From: Gemmatimonadota bacterium
GTDB taxonomy: Bacteria; Gemmatimonadota; Gemmatimonadetes; Gemmatimonadales; Gemmatimonadaceae
Assembly: GCA_026387915.1 (NCBI GenBank)
Contig: JAPLKS010000017.1
Span: forward strand, 455,086 to 519,085
Direction: 5' to 3'
Length of the DNA: 64,000 nucleotides
The notes under the pieces were generated by a model, which worked only from the letters and a program-made list of their open reading frames with translations, had not been told where the DNA came from and did no database searches. Every line of letters starts with the position of its first letter. The first letter of the stretch is position 1. Shown one piece after another: positions 27,401 to 35,057 of the stretch. Made by a program: the position numbers and the translations under genes.

Positions 27401-27574
27401 GCGCAGGCTCCGCGCATTGGCATCGTGGGTCGCAACTTGTGGACGAGCACGAAGTACACGGGTTATGACCCCGACGTGTCGGGCGGCGCCGGCAAGCCGT
27501 TCACGTACCGCGTGGACAACTTCAGCTACCCCGCGTATCGCACGTTCACTGCCATGATCGAATTCGGCTTCTGA
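24488..27574 (+). CDS. SusC/RagA-family TonB-linked outer-membrane protein (module B)
   Basis: A 1028-residue TonB-dependent transporter with the same layout as the protein at 7845. Signal peptide ends IVGTAQA, then Q. A carboxypeptidase-regulatory-like domain follows (GKVTSSGAPLGGASVGI; LKVRYIGYKPKQM). The plug is at about 115-240 (LEQVVVTGVSDATSQKKTAF, PAIRLRSPASITGKTDPLIIIDG, IERVEVIKGAAASSLYGSDAANGVVQI). The barrel ends FTAMIEFGF with the terminal Phe. AGGGAG lies 7 bases upstream of the ATG. It is divergent from the plug-like/DsbA-like pair and followed by susD. No enzyme genes indicate a substrate. Confidence 0.93.
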   Translation: MKMDRAIVRRLLRVTGMFAALALIVGTAQAQNAVFSGKVTSSGAPLGGASVGIPELGVGAVTSLDGRYNFTVDVARAGGRSITLKVRYIGYKPKQMALTLVVGRVEKDFDLEKDAMNLEQVVVTGVSDATSQKKTAFSVAVVDASALKDAPGTTPLASLSGKVAGASVVTVSGQPGAAPAIRLRSPASITGKTDPLIIIDGTISRLSLADVASEDIERVEVIKGAAASSLYGSDAANGVVQIFTKRGAALAEGQTYITVRNEYGSSTLPRVLANNLSHAYKNNADGSFDLSSGSRQLKNDQISDNSYQKTYDQLGQVFHGGAFMTNYASVGQRRGANNFNASIQNTRETGVLNLLSGFSRQNFRLNVDQALSDNLDLSTGAFYGRSHADQGEDTGIFFGLRFLEPNIDLLAKNKDGTPYNAVIKQPPQSGNLNNPLYGLSQRQISNDRDRFTGTAKMRWHPLSWLTAEGNFNYDESNQNYKNFRPMGFLNSAGAADKGALFQQAMNDRTYNTGFTLTSVRTYSWFTNTSKVAYVYEDQSHAFIGVNASALVVPKVTEFSAYSPDPNTPVTPSSRTEAYRAKNAFFVSTFEFKDRYILDGVVRRDESSLFGSAQRGQTYIRASGAYRVSEDFKIPGVDEFKLRASYGTAGLRPTYDAQYETLVISAGSPQKVTLGNTDLKPALSTEKEIGFNLNFLKRFTVEYSYSDKVTKDQILQVPLSAAAGYQSQWQNAGTLVGNTHELAVSALLFATNDFDWQMTLTGDRTRSKITALNVPPFLNGPDGNTQLFRVAAGETFGVMYGERWIKSADQLATTIAAKKLSGTAADYAVNSDGYYVLKSAMGTVDEKPLKAFLASGSSLQTIGDVNPDYNLSLNNSLKYKGLSVNILFNMVQGGQIYNLTRQWPFNEERDPIFDQRGKAQALKKPVNYYKVFYNGINANDFFVEDGSYVKLRELSVNYQIPKSVAKIFHLGEAQAPRIGIVGRNLWTSTKYTGYDPDVSGGAGKPFTYRVDNFSYPAYRTFTAMIEFGF

Positions 27575-27606
27575 GCCGCCACCTCACTATCAGGAGACCG
27601 ACACTT

Positions 27607-29187
27607 ATGAACATCATCAAGTCCATCCGATGGCTGAGCGTCGCCGCGGCAGTCGCCGTGGTGGGTTGTGGAAACCTTGACGTCGCCAACCCCAACGCGC
27701 CGGACGCTCGGCGCGCGCTGTCCGATCCGGCCGCGCTCGAAGCGGTGGCGGGCGGTACGATGCACACGTGGTTCACCGGCTACGAAGGGATGAATGCCGT
27801 GGGACCGCTCTCGACGATTGCGGACTCGTACTCGTCGTCGTGGAACAACTTCTTCATGCTCTACATCAACAGCCAGGACGCCGACGGCACGCGCAACACG
27901 CGTCCTTGGAAGAACGATCCCGGCGCGCAGGAGCGCGTGAACCTTGAGCAGTACTGGACGAATTATTACAGCGTGGCGTCGTCCGCGTCGGACGTGCTGC
28001 GTGCGATCCGCGTGGACAAGAAGGTCATTAACAGCGCGGCCGATACCAAGCGCGCCGAGACGATCGCGGCATTCATGAATGCCGCCGCGCACTCGGGCAT
28101 CTCGATGAACTACGACAAGGGCTACATCATTGACGAGACGGTGGATGTCTCGAAGCTGACGTACTCGAATCGCAAGATCATGCGTGACGCGGCGATCAAG
28201 AAGTTCGATGAAGCGATCGTGCTGGCCAATGCCAATACGTTCACGACGCCGGCTGGTTGGACGAACGGCCGCGCCTACACCAACGTGCAGATCGCGCAGA
28301 TCGCCAACACGATGGCGGCGATGACGCTCGCGTACTATCCGCGCAATGATGCGGAAATGGCAACGGAAGTGGATTGGGCCAAGGTGGCCGCCTACGCCGC
28401 GAAGGGGATGTCGAGCACGTCACCGTTTGATTTTGTGTTCGTCGGCGATGGTTGCTCGTCCTGGTGCCACGAAGTGCTGGTGTGGTTCAACTCGATCGAC
28501 ACGGGCGTCATTCACACGCGCATCGCGACGCAGCTCGATCCGGCCACGCAGAAGGATCCGTATCCGGCTGGCGGCAATAAGCAGCCGAACTCGCCCGACA
28601 AGCGTCTGGGTGACGGCACGTTTGGTGATGCCAGCATTGTCGATGGGTTCGGCACGATTCCCGTGAAGGCGGGCGGCCGTCCGGGCACAGATTTCGGCTA
28701 CTCCGAATACGAAATCTTCAGTGCTTCGCGTGGGCAGTATCACCAGTCGAACATCAATCACAACCGCTACGACTTGAGCCGCAATCAGGATCCGACGGGC
28801 ATCTACTCCGGCTACGGTCCGGCGCCGGTCATTTCCGCTGCCCAGAATGACTTGATCTGGGCCGAGGGGCTCATTCGCAGTCCATCGCCGGATCTGGCGA
28901 CGGCCTCGGCGAAGATCAACAACACGCGCGTCACGCGTGGCGGGCTGTCGCCTGCTTCGGCAGCTGATGGTGCTGCTGGCCTGTTGGCCAAGCTCTCCTA
29001 TGAGAATGACGTCGAACTGCTCGGTCTTGGTGGGTCGCCGTTCTGGGTGCGTCGTCGCGTCGCGAACGGACTCCGCGCCGGCACGCCGCACGAAATGCCG
29101 GTTCCTGCCAAGGAACTCGGTGTGAAGTCGGAGCCGCTGTACACGTTTGGTGGTGCAACGAATCCGGCCAACTCGGTAAAGCCGTAA
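27607..29187 (+). CDS. SusD/RagB-family nutrient-binding outer-membrane lipoprotein (module B)
   Basis: A 526-residue SusD-type lipoprotein. The lipobox VVGC gives acylated Cys21, followed by NLDVANPNAPDARRALSDPAALEAVAGGT, which matches the N-terminal segment common in this family in the phylum. The helical core includes NYYSVASSASDVLRAIR and AAFMNAAAHSGISMNYDKGY. The C-terminus includes KLSYENDVELLGLGGSPFWVRRRVANGLRAGTPHEMPVPAKEL. It starts 32 bases after susC with AGGAG upstream. It is the binding partner of the SusC protein at 24488. A strong hairpin at 29250 follows. Confidence 0.9.
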   Translation: MNIIKSIRWLSVAAAVAVVGCGNLDVANPNAPDARRALSDPAALEAVAGGTMHTWFTGYEGMNAVGPLSTIADSYSSSWNNFFMLYINSQDADGTRNTRPWKNDPGAQERVNLEQYWTNYYSVASSASDVLRAIRVDKKVINSAADTKRAETIAAFMNAAAHSGISMNYDKGYIIDETVDVSKLTYSNRKIMRDAAIKKFDEAIVLANANTFTTPAGWTNGRAYTNVQIAQIANTMAAMTLAYYPRNDAEMATEVDWAKVAAYAAKGMSSTSPFDFVFVGDGCSSWCHEVLVWFNSIDTGVIHTRIATQLDPATQKDPYPAGGNKQPNSPDKRLGDGTFGDASIVDGFGTIPVKAGGRPGTDFGYSEYEIFSASRGQYHQSNINHNRYDLSRNQDPTGIYSGYGPAPVISAAQNDLIWAEGLIRSPSPDLATASAKINNTRVTRGGLSPASAADGAAGLLAKLSYENDVELLGLGGSPFWVRRRVANGLRAGTPHEMPVPAKELGVKSEPLYTFGGATNPANSVKP

Positions 29188-29249
29188 AGTGTGACGGCGG
29201 TGGGCACGGGTGTGCACCCGCTGGCACAGTGAATTGTTTGTGAGTGAAC

Positions 29250-29281
29250 AGAAGGGTCGGCGCTTCCGCGCCGGCCCTTCT
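29250..29281 (+). terminator. Intrinsic-type hairpin after SusD 2
   Basis: A 14-bp stem 29250-29263 / 29268-29281 with loop TTCC and a single G-U-type pair. It probably ends the susC-susD transcript of module B. Confidence 0.7.
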
Positions 29282-29346
29282 GGCTTAAGTTCCGGTATCC
29301 GCACACGGGGTGTGCGCTGCCCCGATCACCGATGAAGAGGCGTCAC

Positions 29347-29928
29347 ATGAGCTCTGCACGAATCCCCCTGCGTGCCACCGCTGTTGCCGTGCTCGTGTTT
29401 GCGCTTGCCGCGTGCTCCAAGGTCGGAGGCATTGATGCCAGCCTGGCGTCGCCGATTAGTAACGACGCGACGTACGCGACACTGGGGTATATGTGGAGCG
29501 GCGTGCGCGCTGCCATTGCGGCCAAGCGTGAGCCCTCGACCGACACCTTCAGTCTCCCGCTGAGTTATCAGGTGCTGTGCACCCGTGGGGGCAGCGGATC
29601 GTATCAGGGGACGCTGGCTGGTTCGAAGACCGCTGGGAACGGCACGGCGACCCTCACCATGACGGGGTCGCTTGCTGGGTGCCAGTTTGACGATAAAGTG
29701 ACGGTCACCGAGATCACCGCATCGGGGATTTCGATTACCGGATCGGTGGCGATCGCCAATGACACGTGGGGCGCGATTAATCTGCACATGGTGGCGACGT
29801 CCGTCACCGTAAATGGCATTGCGTGCCCCGGCGGCGTGGACGTGATCATCTCGGGGACCTCGCCTTCGGCACAGCCGACCTCAACCGGTGTGGCGTGCGG
29901 TCGTTCAGGCGCGGTGCCGCTTCCGTAG
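29347..29928 (+). CDS. Predicted lipoprotein of unknown family
   Basis: About 193 residues. The lipoprotein signal is ATAVAVLVFALAAC, followed by a Ser/Thr/Gly-rich beta-type body (GSGSYQGTLAGSKTAGNGTATL, GCQFDDKVTVTEITASGISITGSVAIAND). It has three Cys after the lipobox Cys that could pair. No catalytic motif is recognised. ATG 29347 has AAGAGG 9 bases upstream, which makes it better than the in-frame ATG 29332 that itself overlaps this site. It lies after the module B terminator, so it may have its own promoter; an association with SusC/SusD is only positional. Confidence 0.65.
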   Translation: MSSARIPLRATAVAVLVFALAACSKVGGIDASLASPISNDATYATLGYMWSGVRAAIAAKREPSTDTFSLPLSYQVLCTRGGSGSYQGTLAGSKTAGNGTATLTMTGSLAGCQFDDKVTVTEITASGISITGSVAIANDTWGAINLHMVATSVTVNGIACPGGVDVIISGTSPSAQPTSTGVACGRSGAVPLP

Positions 29929-30014
29929 GGATCCGGCGCGCGAGGTGCCCGACGTGCCTGAGGTTCCTGCGGGGCGCGTGACTGCGTGCTGCGGTGCGAA
30001 CGACCAGCCCGTGC

Positions 30015-30962
30015 TCAGTCCGCGACTTTTTCCGGGAGCACGAAGGTCAGCGGATCGACGGCTTTTCCGTTGACGTGCACTTCGTAGTGCAGGTGTGGGC
30101 CGGTGGTGAGTCCGCTGTTGCCGACGGTGGCGACGACCTGCGCGCGCGTGACACGCTGACCGGGGTGCACCGTAATCCGTGAGCAATGCGCGAAGCGCGT
30201 AATGATGCCATTGCCGTGGTCAATCTCGAGCGTATTGCCGTAGCCGGGCTCGTTCCGTGATACCGACCGCACGATGCCGGATGCCGGCGCGATAATCGGC
30301 GCGCCCATCGGCGCGGTGACGTCGATGCCTTCGTGCGGGCGATTTTCGTGGAGCACGGGGTGAAAGCGGCTTTCCGAGAAATGACTCGAGAGCCATCCAG
30401 CCGTCGGCATAATCGACGGCATGTTGGCGAGGCGCTCAAAGTTGCGCGTGAGCGTGTCGTTGACGGCGCGGAAGCTGGAGGAGAGTTCGCGCGCGCGCTG
30501 AATGAGGCCGTCGATATCGGGGCGAGCGCTAAAGGCGAGGCGGCCGAGGAAGGGCGATTTACCGAAACGGGAGCTGGTGCTCGTCGCCGGCGTGGTGCCG
30601 GGCGGAGCGAGGTCTGGCTTTTTGCCGCCATTCGCCACGGTCACGGACTCGGGCGCGAGTCCAGCGAGCAGACGGATCTGCTGGTCGCGCGTGGAGAGCG
30701 CGGTGATGCTGTCGTTGAGCGCCGAGAGGCGGATGTCGATCTGGCCCATATCGGCGCGCAGGCGCTGATTCTCGGCCAGCAGCGCCCGTGCGCTCGGCGT
30801 GGCCCACGGAGTAAAGAGCACCCCGACGGCCCCCAACACGAGTGCGGCAGAAATGCCTGCGAAGGTGAACGCGACGCGTCGCCCGTATTCACCGACGCGA
30901 AAGGTGCGCGCGCCGGCGTTATCGGGGGGAACTATGACGATCGTCCATTCACGTTTGCGCAT
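30015..30962 (-). CDS. M23-family (LytM-type) zinc metallopeptidase, membrane-anchored
   Basis: A 315-residue protein. A short cytosolic N-terminus is followed by one membrane helix (VAFTFAGISAALVLGAVGVLFTP, about 31-53). A coiled-coil stretch follows (ALLAENQRLRADMGQIDIRLSALNDSITALSTRDQQIRLL). The peptidase domain holds the zinc ligands HEGID (about 220) and HLHYEVH (about 295). That is the layout of periplasmic cell-wall hydrolases or their regulators. The substrate would be peptidoglycan peptide bridges. All ligand motifs are intact, so activity is expected. It lies 89 bases downstream of metG in the same direction, perhaps in the same transcript. Confidence 0.9.
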   Translation of the reverse strand: MRKREWTIVIVPPDNAGARTFRVGEYGRRVAFTFAGISAALVLGAVGVLFTPWATPSARALLAENQRLRADMGQIDIRLSALNDSITALSTRDQQIRLLAGLAPESVTVANGGKKPDLAPPGTTPATSTSSRFGKSPFLGRLAFSARPDIDGLIQRARELSSSFRAVNDTLTRNFERLANMPSIMPTAGWLSSHFSESRFHPVLHENRPHEGIDVTAPMGAPIIAPASGIVRSVSRNEPGYGNTLEIDHGNGIITRFAHCSRITVHPGQRVTRAQVVATVGNSGLTTGPHLHYEVHVNGKAVDPLTFVLPEKVAD

Positions 30963-31051
30963 CGTCTAACGGTATGGGTGCGGGGGGAGCAGGTCAAACA
31001 GGTGCGGGCGTGGAGCGACCCGACGGCCGGTGGGTGAGTCTGGTTGCTACG

Positions 31052-32605
31052 TCAGGCGACGGGCTTTGGTTCCGGGCGTGGAAAGAGGCCCTCTCCCTTC
31101 TGTACGGTCCAGCCGGTGGCGTCGATTGGTGCTGTGGCGTTCAGGAGCTGCGCCTCAGCGGTTCCTGGGGCTCCCAGCTGCCCCCAGAGGGCTGCGGCCT
31201 TGCCGGGCATGAAGGGGGCAAGGTAGGCCGCCTGGCGGGCCAGAGAGCGCACGAGAGCGGCGAGTGCGCCGTCGAGCTCGGCGCGCTTGGACGGGTCTTT
31301 GGCGAGCACCCAGGGCTGTGTCTGCTGAATGAACAGATTGGCGCGGTCGGTAACGCGAGCGATGGCGGCGAGCGCCTCGTGGCAGAGATAGCCGCGGGAG
31401 CCGTCCATCGCCGCGCGCGCGTCGGCGAGGTCGGCGGCGTCTTCGTGGTCGAGGGAAAGTGGTGCGGCGGCGGGAACGATGCCGGCGCAGTACTTCTCGA
31501 CCATCGCGATGGTGCGGCTGGCGAGGTTGCCGAGTCCGTTGGCGAGCTCTGCGGTGTAGACGGCTTCGAAGCGTTCGGCGCTGAAGCTGCCATCGCCGTC
31601 AAAGGGGACTTCGCGCAGAAGGAAATAACGAAAGGCGTCGGGGCCGTACTGCTCGACGGTGTCGGGGAGGCTGACTTTGACGCCGGCCGACTTTGAAAAG
31701 CGTTCGCCACCAAAGCTGATGAACCCGTGGGCCCATACACGCTCGGGGAGCGGCAGTTCGGCCGCTTGCAGCATGGCCGGCCATACGACGCAGTGAAGGC
31801 GCGTGATGTCTTTGCCGACGATGTGCAGTTGCGCGGGCCAGCGGTCTTTCCATCCCTTGTTGGGATAGCCTGTGGCGGTGAGGTAATTGGGGAGGGCGTC
31901 GAACCAGACCCAGGTGCCCTGTGATTCACCGTCCCCCGATGGGAGGGGGAAGGGAATCGCCCAACTGAGCTTGGAGCGCGTGATAGAAATGTCCTCGAGA
32001 CCCTGCTCGAGCAGGGCGAGGATTTCGTTGCGGCGCGACGCCGGCTGAATGAAATCAGGGCGGTCCGCGAGCAGGCGTTCGAGAAAACCTTGGTACTTGG
32101 TGAGGCGGAAGAACCAGTTCCGTTCCTCCGTCCACTGGAGTTCGCGCGTGGGGTGGACGGTGCACTTGCCGTCGACGATTTCGTTTTCGCGCTTGAACAG
32201 TTCACAGCCAACGCAGTACCAGCCGTCGTATGACTTTTGGTAGAAGTCGTCGGGCGAACTTTCGGCGATGCGTTTGATGAGGGCACGCACGCCGCTCTTG
32301 TGCGGGGCGTCGGTGGTGCGAATGAACTGGTCGTACGAAATCGACAGTCGCGCCCACATCGCCTTGAAGTGTTCGGCGACGCCGTCCACGAAAGCTTGCG
32401 GTTCGATGCCCTGCGCGGCGGCGGTCTGCGCGACTTTCTGGCCATGCTCGTCCATTCCAATAAGGAAATGGACACGTTCCCCCAGTTGACGGTGGAAGCG
32501 TGCGATGGCGTCGGCGCCGATTTTTTCCAGGGCGTGTCCGAAGTGCGGATCGCCGTTGGCGTAGTCGATGGCGGTGGTGATGTAGAACGGGCGTGGTTCG
32601 GTCAC
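31052..32605 (-). CDS. metG: Methionyl-tRNA synthetase
   Basis: A 517-residue class I aminoacyl-tRNA synthetase. The HIGH motif appears as DPHFGHAL near residue 17-24. The single zinc knuckle is CVGC...CTVH, the type found in short bacterial MetRS. The KMSKS motif appears as RFSKSAG near 298-304. The C-terminal tRNA-binding EMAPII-like domain of longer enzymes is absent. GTG 32605 is chosen because TEPRPFYITTAIDYANG starts the enzyme; farther upstream the frame gives an Ala/Pro-rich lead that overlaps the previous gene. It begins two bases after the stop of the ricT-like gene, so coupling is likely. Confidence 0.95.
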   Translation of the reverse strand: MTEPRPFYITTAIDYANGDPHFGHALEKIGADAIARFHRQLGERVHFLIGMDEHGQKVAQTAAAQGIEPQAFVDGVAEHFKAMWARLSISYDQFIRTTDAPHKSGVRALIKRIAESSPDDFYQKSYDGWYCVGCELFKRENEIVDGKCTVHPTRELQWTEERNWFFRLTKYQGFLERLLADRPDFIQPASRRNEILALLEQGLEDISITRSKLSWAIPFPLPSGDGESQGTWVWFDALPNYLTATGYPNKGWKDRWPAQLHIVGKDITRLHCVVWPAMLQAAELPLPERVWAHGFISFGGERFSKSAGVKVSLPDTVEQYGPDAFRYFLLREVPFDGDGSFSAERFEAVYTAELANGLGNLASRTIAMVEKYCAGIVPAAAPLSLDHEDAADLADARAAMDGSRGYLCHEALAAIARVTDRANLFIQQTQPWVLAKDPSKRAELDGALAALVRSLARQAAYLAPFMPGKAAALWGQLGAPGTAEAQLLNATAPIDATGWTVQKGEGLFPRPEPKPVA

Positions 32606-32606
32606 G

Positions 32607-34070
32607 TCAACTTCCGGCGGTAGGCGGAGCGGAGGGCGGTGTTCCCTCGGGGGCGGACGGAGGGGCGCCGCCGTCACGGCTGCGGCGGCCGCCACGGCGT
32701 CCGCGCCGGCGACGGCGGTGCTGGGCGGCTTCGTCGCCAGCACCTGCGCCGCTGCCGGCATCGGCACTCACTTCATCCGGTGCGGGCGTCGATGGCGCGT
32801 TTGGGACGGGGCGAGGCGGGCGCTCGTTTTGCGAACGGTTGGGACGCTCCGGACGACCCTGCTGCGGGCGCTCGCCGCGTGGCTGTTGCGGGCGATCGGC
32901 GCGTGTTTGTTGCGACCGATCGGGGCGCGGCTCGTGCGTCCGTTCCGTGCGCGGCTCCTGCGTCCGTTCCGTGCGTGGCGGCTTGGCTCGCTCCGGCCGT
33001 GACTGCGGCGGACGTTCGGCGCCGCCTTGCTGCGGCCCCTCTGGGCGGGACCGCGTACGCTCGGGCTGTGCCGGTCGCTCGGGCCGTTGCTGTTGACGCT
33101 GCTGGTGCTCGCGTTGTTTTTCGTGCGACGAGCGCTGCGGCGTCGATGGCTTGTCCACCATCACGCGTCGCTCGGCGGTGTCGTCCATGTTGTCGTCGTC
33201 ACCATCCTCCGCCACATCGGCGGCGGGGGCGGTGTATTCGCCGCCCAGCTCACGGTTCAGAATTTCGAGCGCGAGAATGCGCGATTCGCCCGTGGGGCCG
33301 CGCAAGGTGACCTGTTCGCGGAAAATATCGTTGGAGACGACTTTTTCCTCGCCGAGGAGCGTGACGAGGATCTTGCCTTCCTTGGGGAAGCGCTTGCGTT
33401 GCTGCACGTAGAACTCGTGCTCGTAGCGCAAGCAACACATGAGGCGTCCGCACGAACCCGAGATCTGTGCCGGGTTGAGCGTGGAGAGCCGCTGGTCTTT
33501 GGCGATGCTCGATTTAACGGGGCGCAGGTCGGGGAGCCAACTGGCGCTGCAGAGCTGGCGCCCGCAGCGGCCGACGCCGTCGAGACGCCGCGCTTCGTCG
33601 CGGACGCCAATGTGCCACATCTGCACGCGCGTGCTGAGTTCCGTCTCAAGTTGCCGGACGAGATTACGGAAGTCGATACGCGCGTCGGCGGTGAAGTAGA
33701 TCGTCAGCCGTCGGCGGTCGAGCTGCCACTCGGTGTCCGTAATCTTCATGTCGAGCTTTTGCGCGCGTGTTTTTTCGATCGCACGTTTGCGCACGGCGTC
33801 TTCGTCTTCGCGCAACAGGCGGGCGCGTTCAATCTCCTCGCCGTTGGCGAGGCGCACGGCGGTGCGGAGTGGCCCCGTCGCTTCTTTGCCGTGCGTGGTG
33901 CCGGCCTTCCGTCGCGTGGCGAGTTCGCCGGTGGCGTGCACGCGGCCGAAGTCTTCGCCACGGTCGGTTTCGACGATAATCCCGGCTTTCTCAGCGGGGG
34001 CTTCGTCAAACGGCCAGTGGAAGAATTCCCGCCGGTTGCCCTTGAAGGACACTTCAATCAGTTGCGTCAT
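32607..34070 (-). CDS. PSP1-domain RicT/YaaT-like protein with long charged tail
   Basis: A 487-residue protein. The first 280 residues are the PSP1 domain (VETDRGEDFGRV..., KITDTEWQLDRRRLTIYFTADARIDFRNLVRQL). The cysteine cluster C169, C174, C207, C212, C213 (GRCGRQLC; GSCGRLMCC) is the type that in B. subtilis RicT binds iron-sulfur clusters with RicA and RicF and supports RNase Y-mediated mRNA processing. Residues about 280-487 form a low-complexity tail of Arg, Pro, Glu and Gln with RPERP/RTERT repeats, ending in RRRRRGRRGGRR. The usual family length is about 270-300 residues. It lies between accA and metG on the minus strand. Other Ric proteins are not seen here. Confidence 0.85.
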   Translation of the reverse strand: MTQLIEVSFKGNRREFFHWPFDEAPAEKAGIIVETDRGEDFGRVHATGELATRRKAGTTHGKEATGPLRTAVRLANGEEIERARLLREDEDAVRKRAIEKTRAQKLDMKITDTEWQLDRRRLTIYFTADARIDFRNLVRQLETELSTRVQMWHIGVRDEARRLDGVGRCGRQLCSASWLPDLRPVKSSIAKDQRLSTLNPAQISGSCGRLMCCLRYEHEFYVQQRKRFPKEGKILVTLLGEEKVVSNDIFREQVTLRGPTGESRILALEILNRELGGEYTAPAADVAEDGDDDNMDDTAERRVMVDKPSTPQRSSHEKQREHQQRQQQRPERPAQPERTRSRPEGPQQGGAERPPQSRPERAKPPRTERTQEPRTERTHEPRPDRSQQTRADRPQQPRGERPQQGRPERPNRSQNERPPRPVPNAPSTPAPDEVSADAGSGAGAGDEAAQHRRRRRGRRGGRRSRDGGAPPSAPEGTPPSAPPTAGS

Positions 34071-34089
34071 CGGATACGGCTAAAAGGGC

Positions 34090-35055
34090 TTACTCGACGT
34101 ACTGACCGATGCGCAAGAACTTCTCGCGACGTCGGCGTACGAGTTTGTCGGGCTTGAGGCGACGCAGTTCGTCGAGATTCCGGATGAGCGCGTCGCGCAC
34201 AGCATTGGCGGTGGCGTTGTGATCGGCGTGCGCGCCGCCCACGGGTTCTGGAATCACTTCGTCCACGACGCGCAGTTCCATAAGGTCGGGGGCGGTGATC
34301 TTGAGCGCGCTCGCGGCACGCTCACGATTTTCCACGCTCTTGCCGTCCTTCCACAAGATGGCCGCGCATCCTTCGACGGTGATCACCGAATAGATGGCGT
34401 TTTGCAGCATGAGCACGCGGTCGGCCACACCAAGCGCGAGTGCGCCACCGGAGCCGCCTTCGCCGATGACCGTCGCAACGATGGGTACCGTGAGCCGACT
34501 CATCTCGAACAAATTGCGCGCGATGGCTTCGCTCTGGCCCCGTTCTTCGGCGCCGAGTCCGCTCCAGGCGCCCATGCAGTCGATGAACGTGATGACGGGG
34601 ACGTGAAATTTCTCGGCGAGCTTCATCAGGCGGAGTGCCTTGCGGTACCCCTCGGGATGCGGCATGCCGAAGTTGCGGTAGATGTTTTCCTTGGCGTCGC
34701 GGCCGCGCTGATGGCCGATGACCATCACGGTCTCGGAGTCGAGGCGCGCGAATCCGCCGACGATAGCCGCGTCCTCCCGGAACGCGCGATCACCGTGCAG
34801 TTCGATCCAGTCGCTGAAGGCGAGTCGCAGGTAGTCGAGCGTGAAAGGCCGACGCGGACTCCGTGCCACCTGCACGCGCTGAATGGGCGTGAGGTTCTCG
34901 TAAATCTCTGCGCGCAGCTCGTCGATCTTTTTGGTGAGCGAGGCGACTTCTTCGTCGGTCGAGACGCCGCGTTCTTCGGCGACGCGCCGCAGTTCTTCGA
35001 TCTGCCGTTCGACTTCGGCAATCGGTTTTTCGAACTCAAGGGCGGATGTACCCAT
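34090..35055 (-). CDS. accA: Acetyl-CoA carboxylase carboxyltransferase subunit alpha
   Basis: A 321-residue subunit that with AccD transfers carboxyl from carboxybiotin to acetyl-CoA, the first step of fatty acid synthesis. Features: N-terminal helix (LEFEKPIAEVERQIEELR), then VARSPRRPFTLDYLRLAFSDWIELHGDRAFREDAAIVGG, VMVIGHQRGRDAKENIYRNFGMPHPEGYRKALRLMKLAEKF, TFIDCMGAWSGLGAEERGQSEAIARNL and VIGEGGSGGALALGVADRVLMLQNAIYSVITVEGCAAILWKD. These are all typical. ATG 35055 lies 2 bases after the dnaE stop. AccD is not in the window. Confidence 0.96.
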   Translation of the reverse strand: MGTSALEFEKPIAEVERQIEELRRVAEERGVSTDEEVASLTKKIDELRAEIYENLTPIQRVQVARSPRRPFTLDYLRLAFSDWIELHGDRAFREDAAIVGGFARLDSETVMVIGHQRGRDAKENIYRNFGMPHPEGYRKALRLMKLAEKFHVPVITFIDCMGAWSGLGAEERGQSEAIARNLFEMSRLTVPIVATVIGEGGSGGALALGVADRVLMLQNAIYSVITVEGCAAILWKDGKSVENRERAASALKITAPDLMELRVVDEVIPEPVGGAHADHNATANAVRDALIRNLDELRRLKPDKLVRRRREKFLRIGQYVE

Positions 35056-35057
35056 GA

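Noticed and set aside
31052..32767. Upstream extension of metG to 32767
   Set aside because: The lead is Ala/Pro-rich, overlaps the ricT-like gene, and the enzyme's conserved start lies at GTG 32605.
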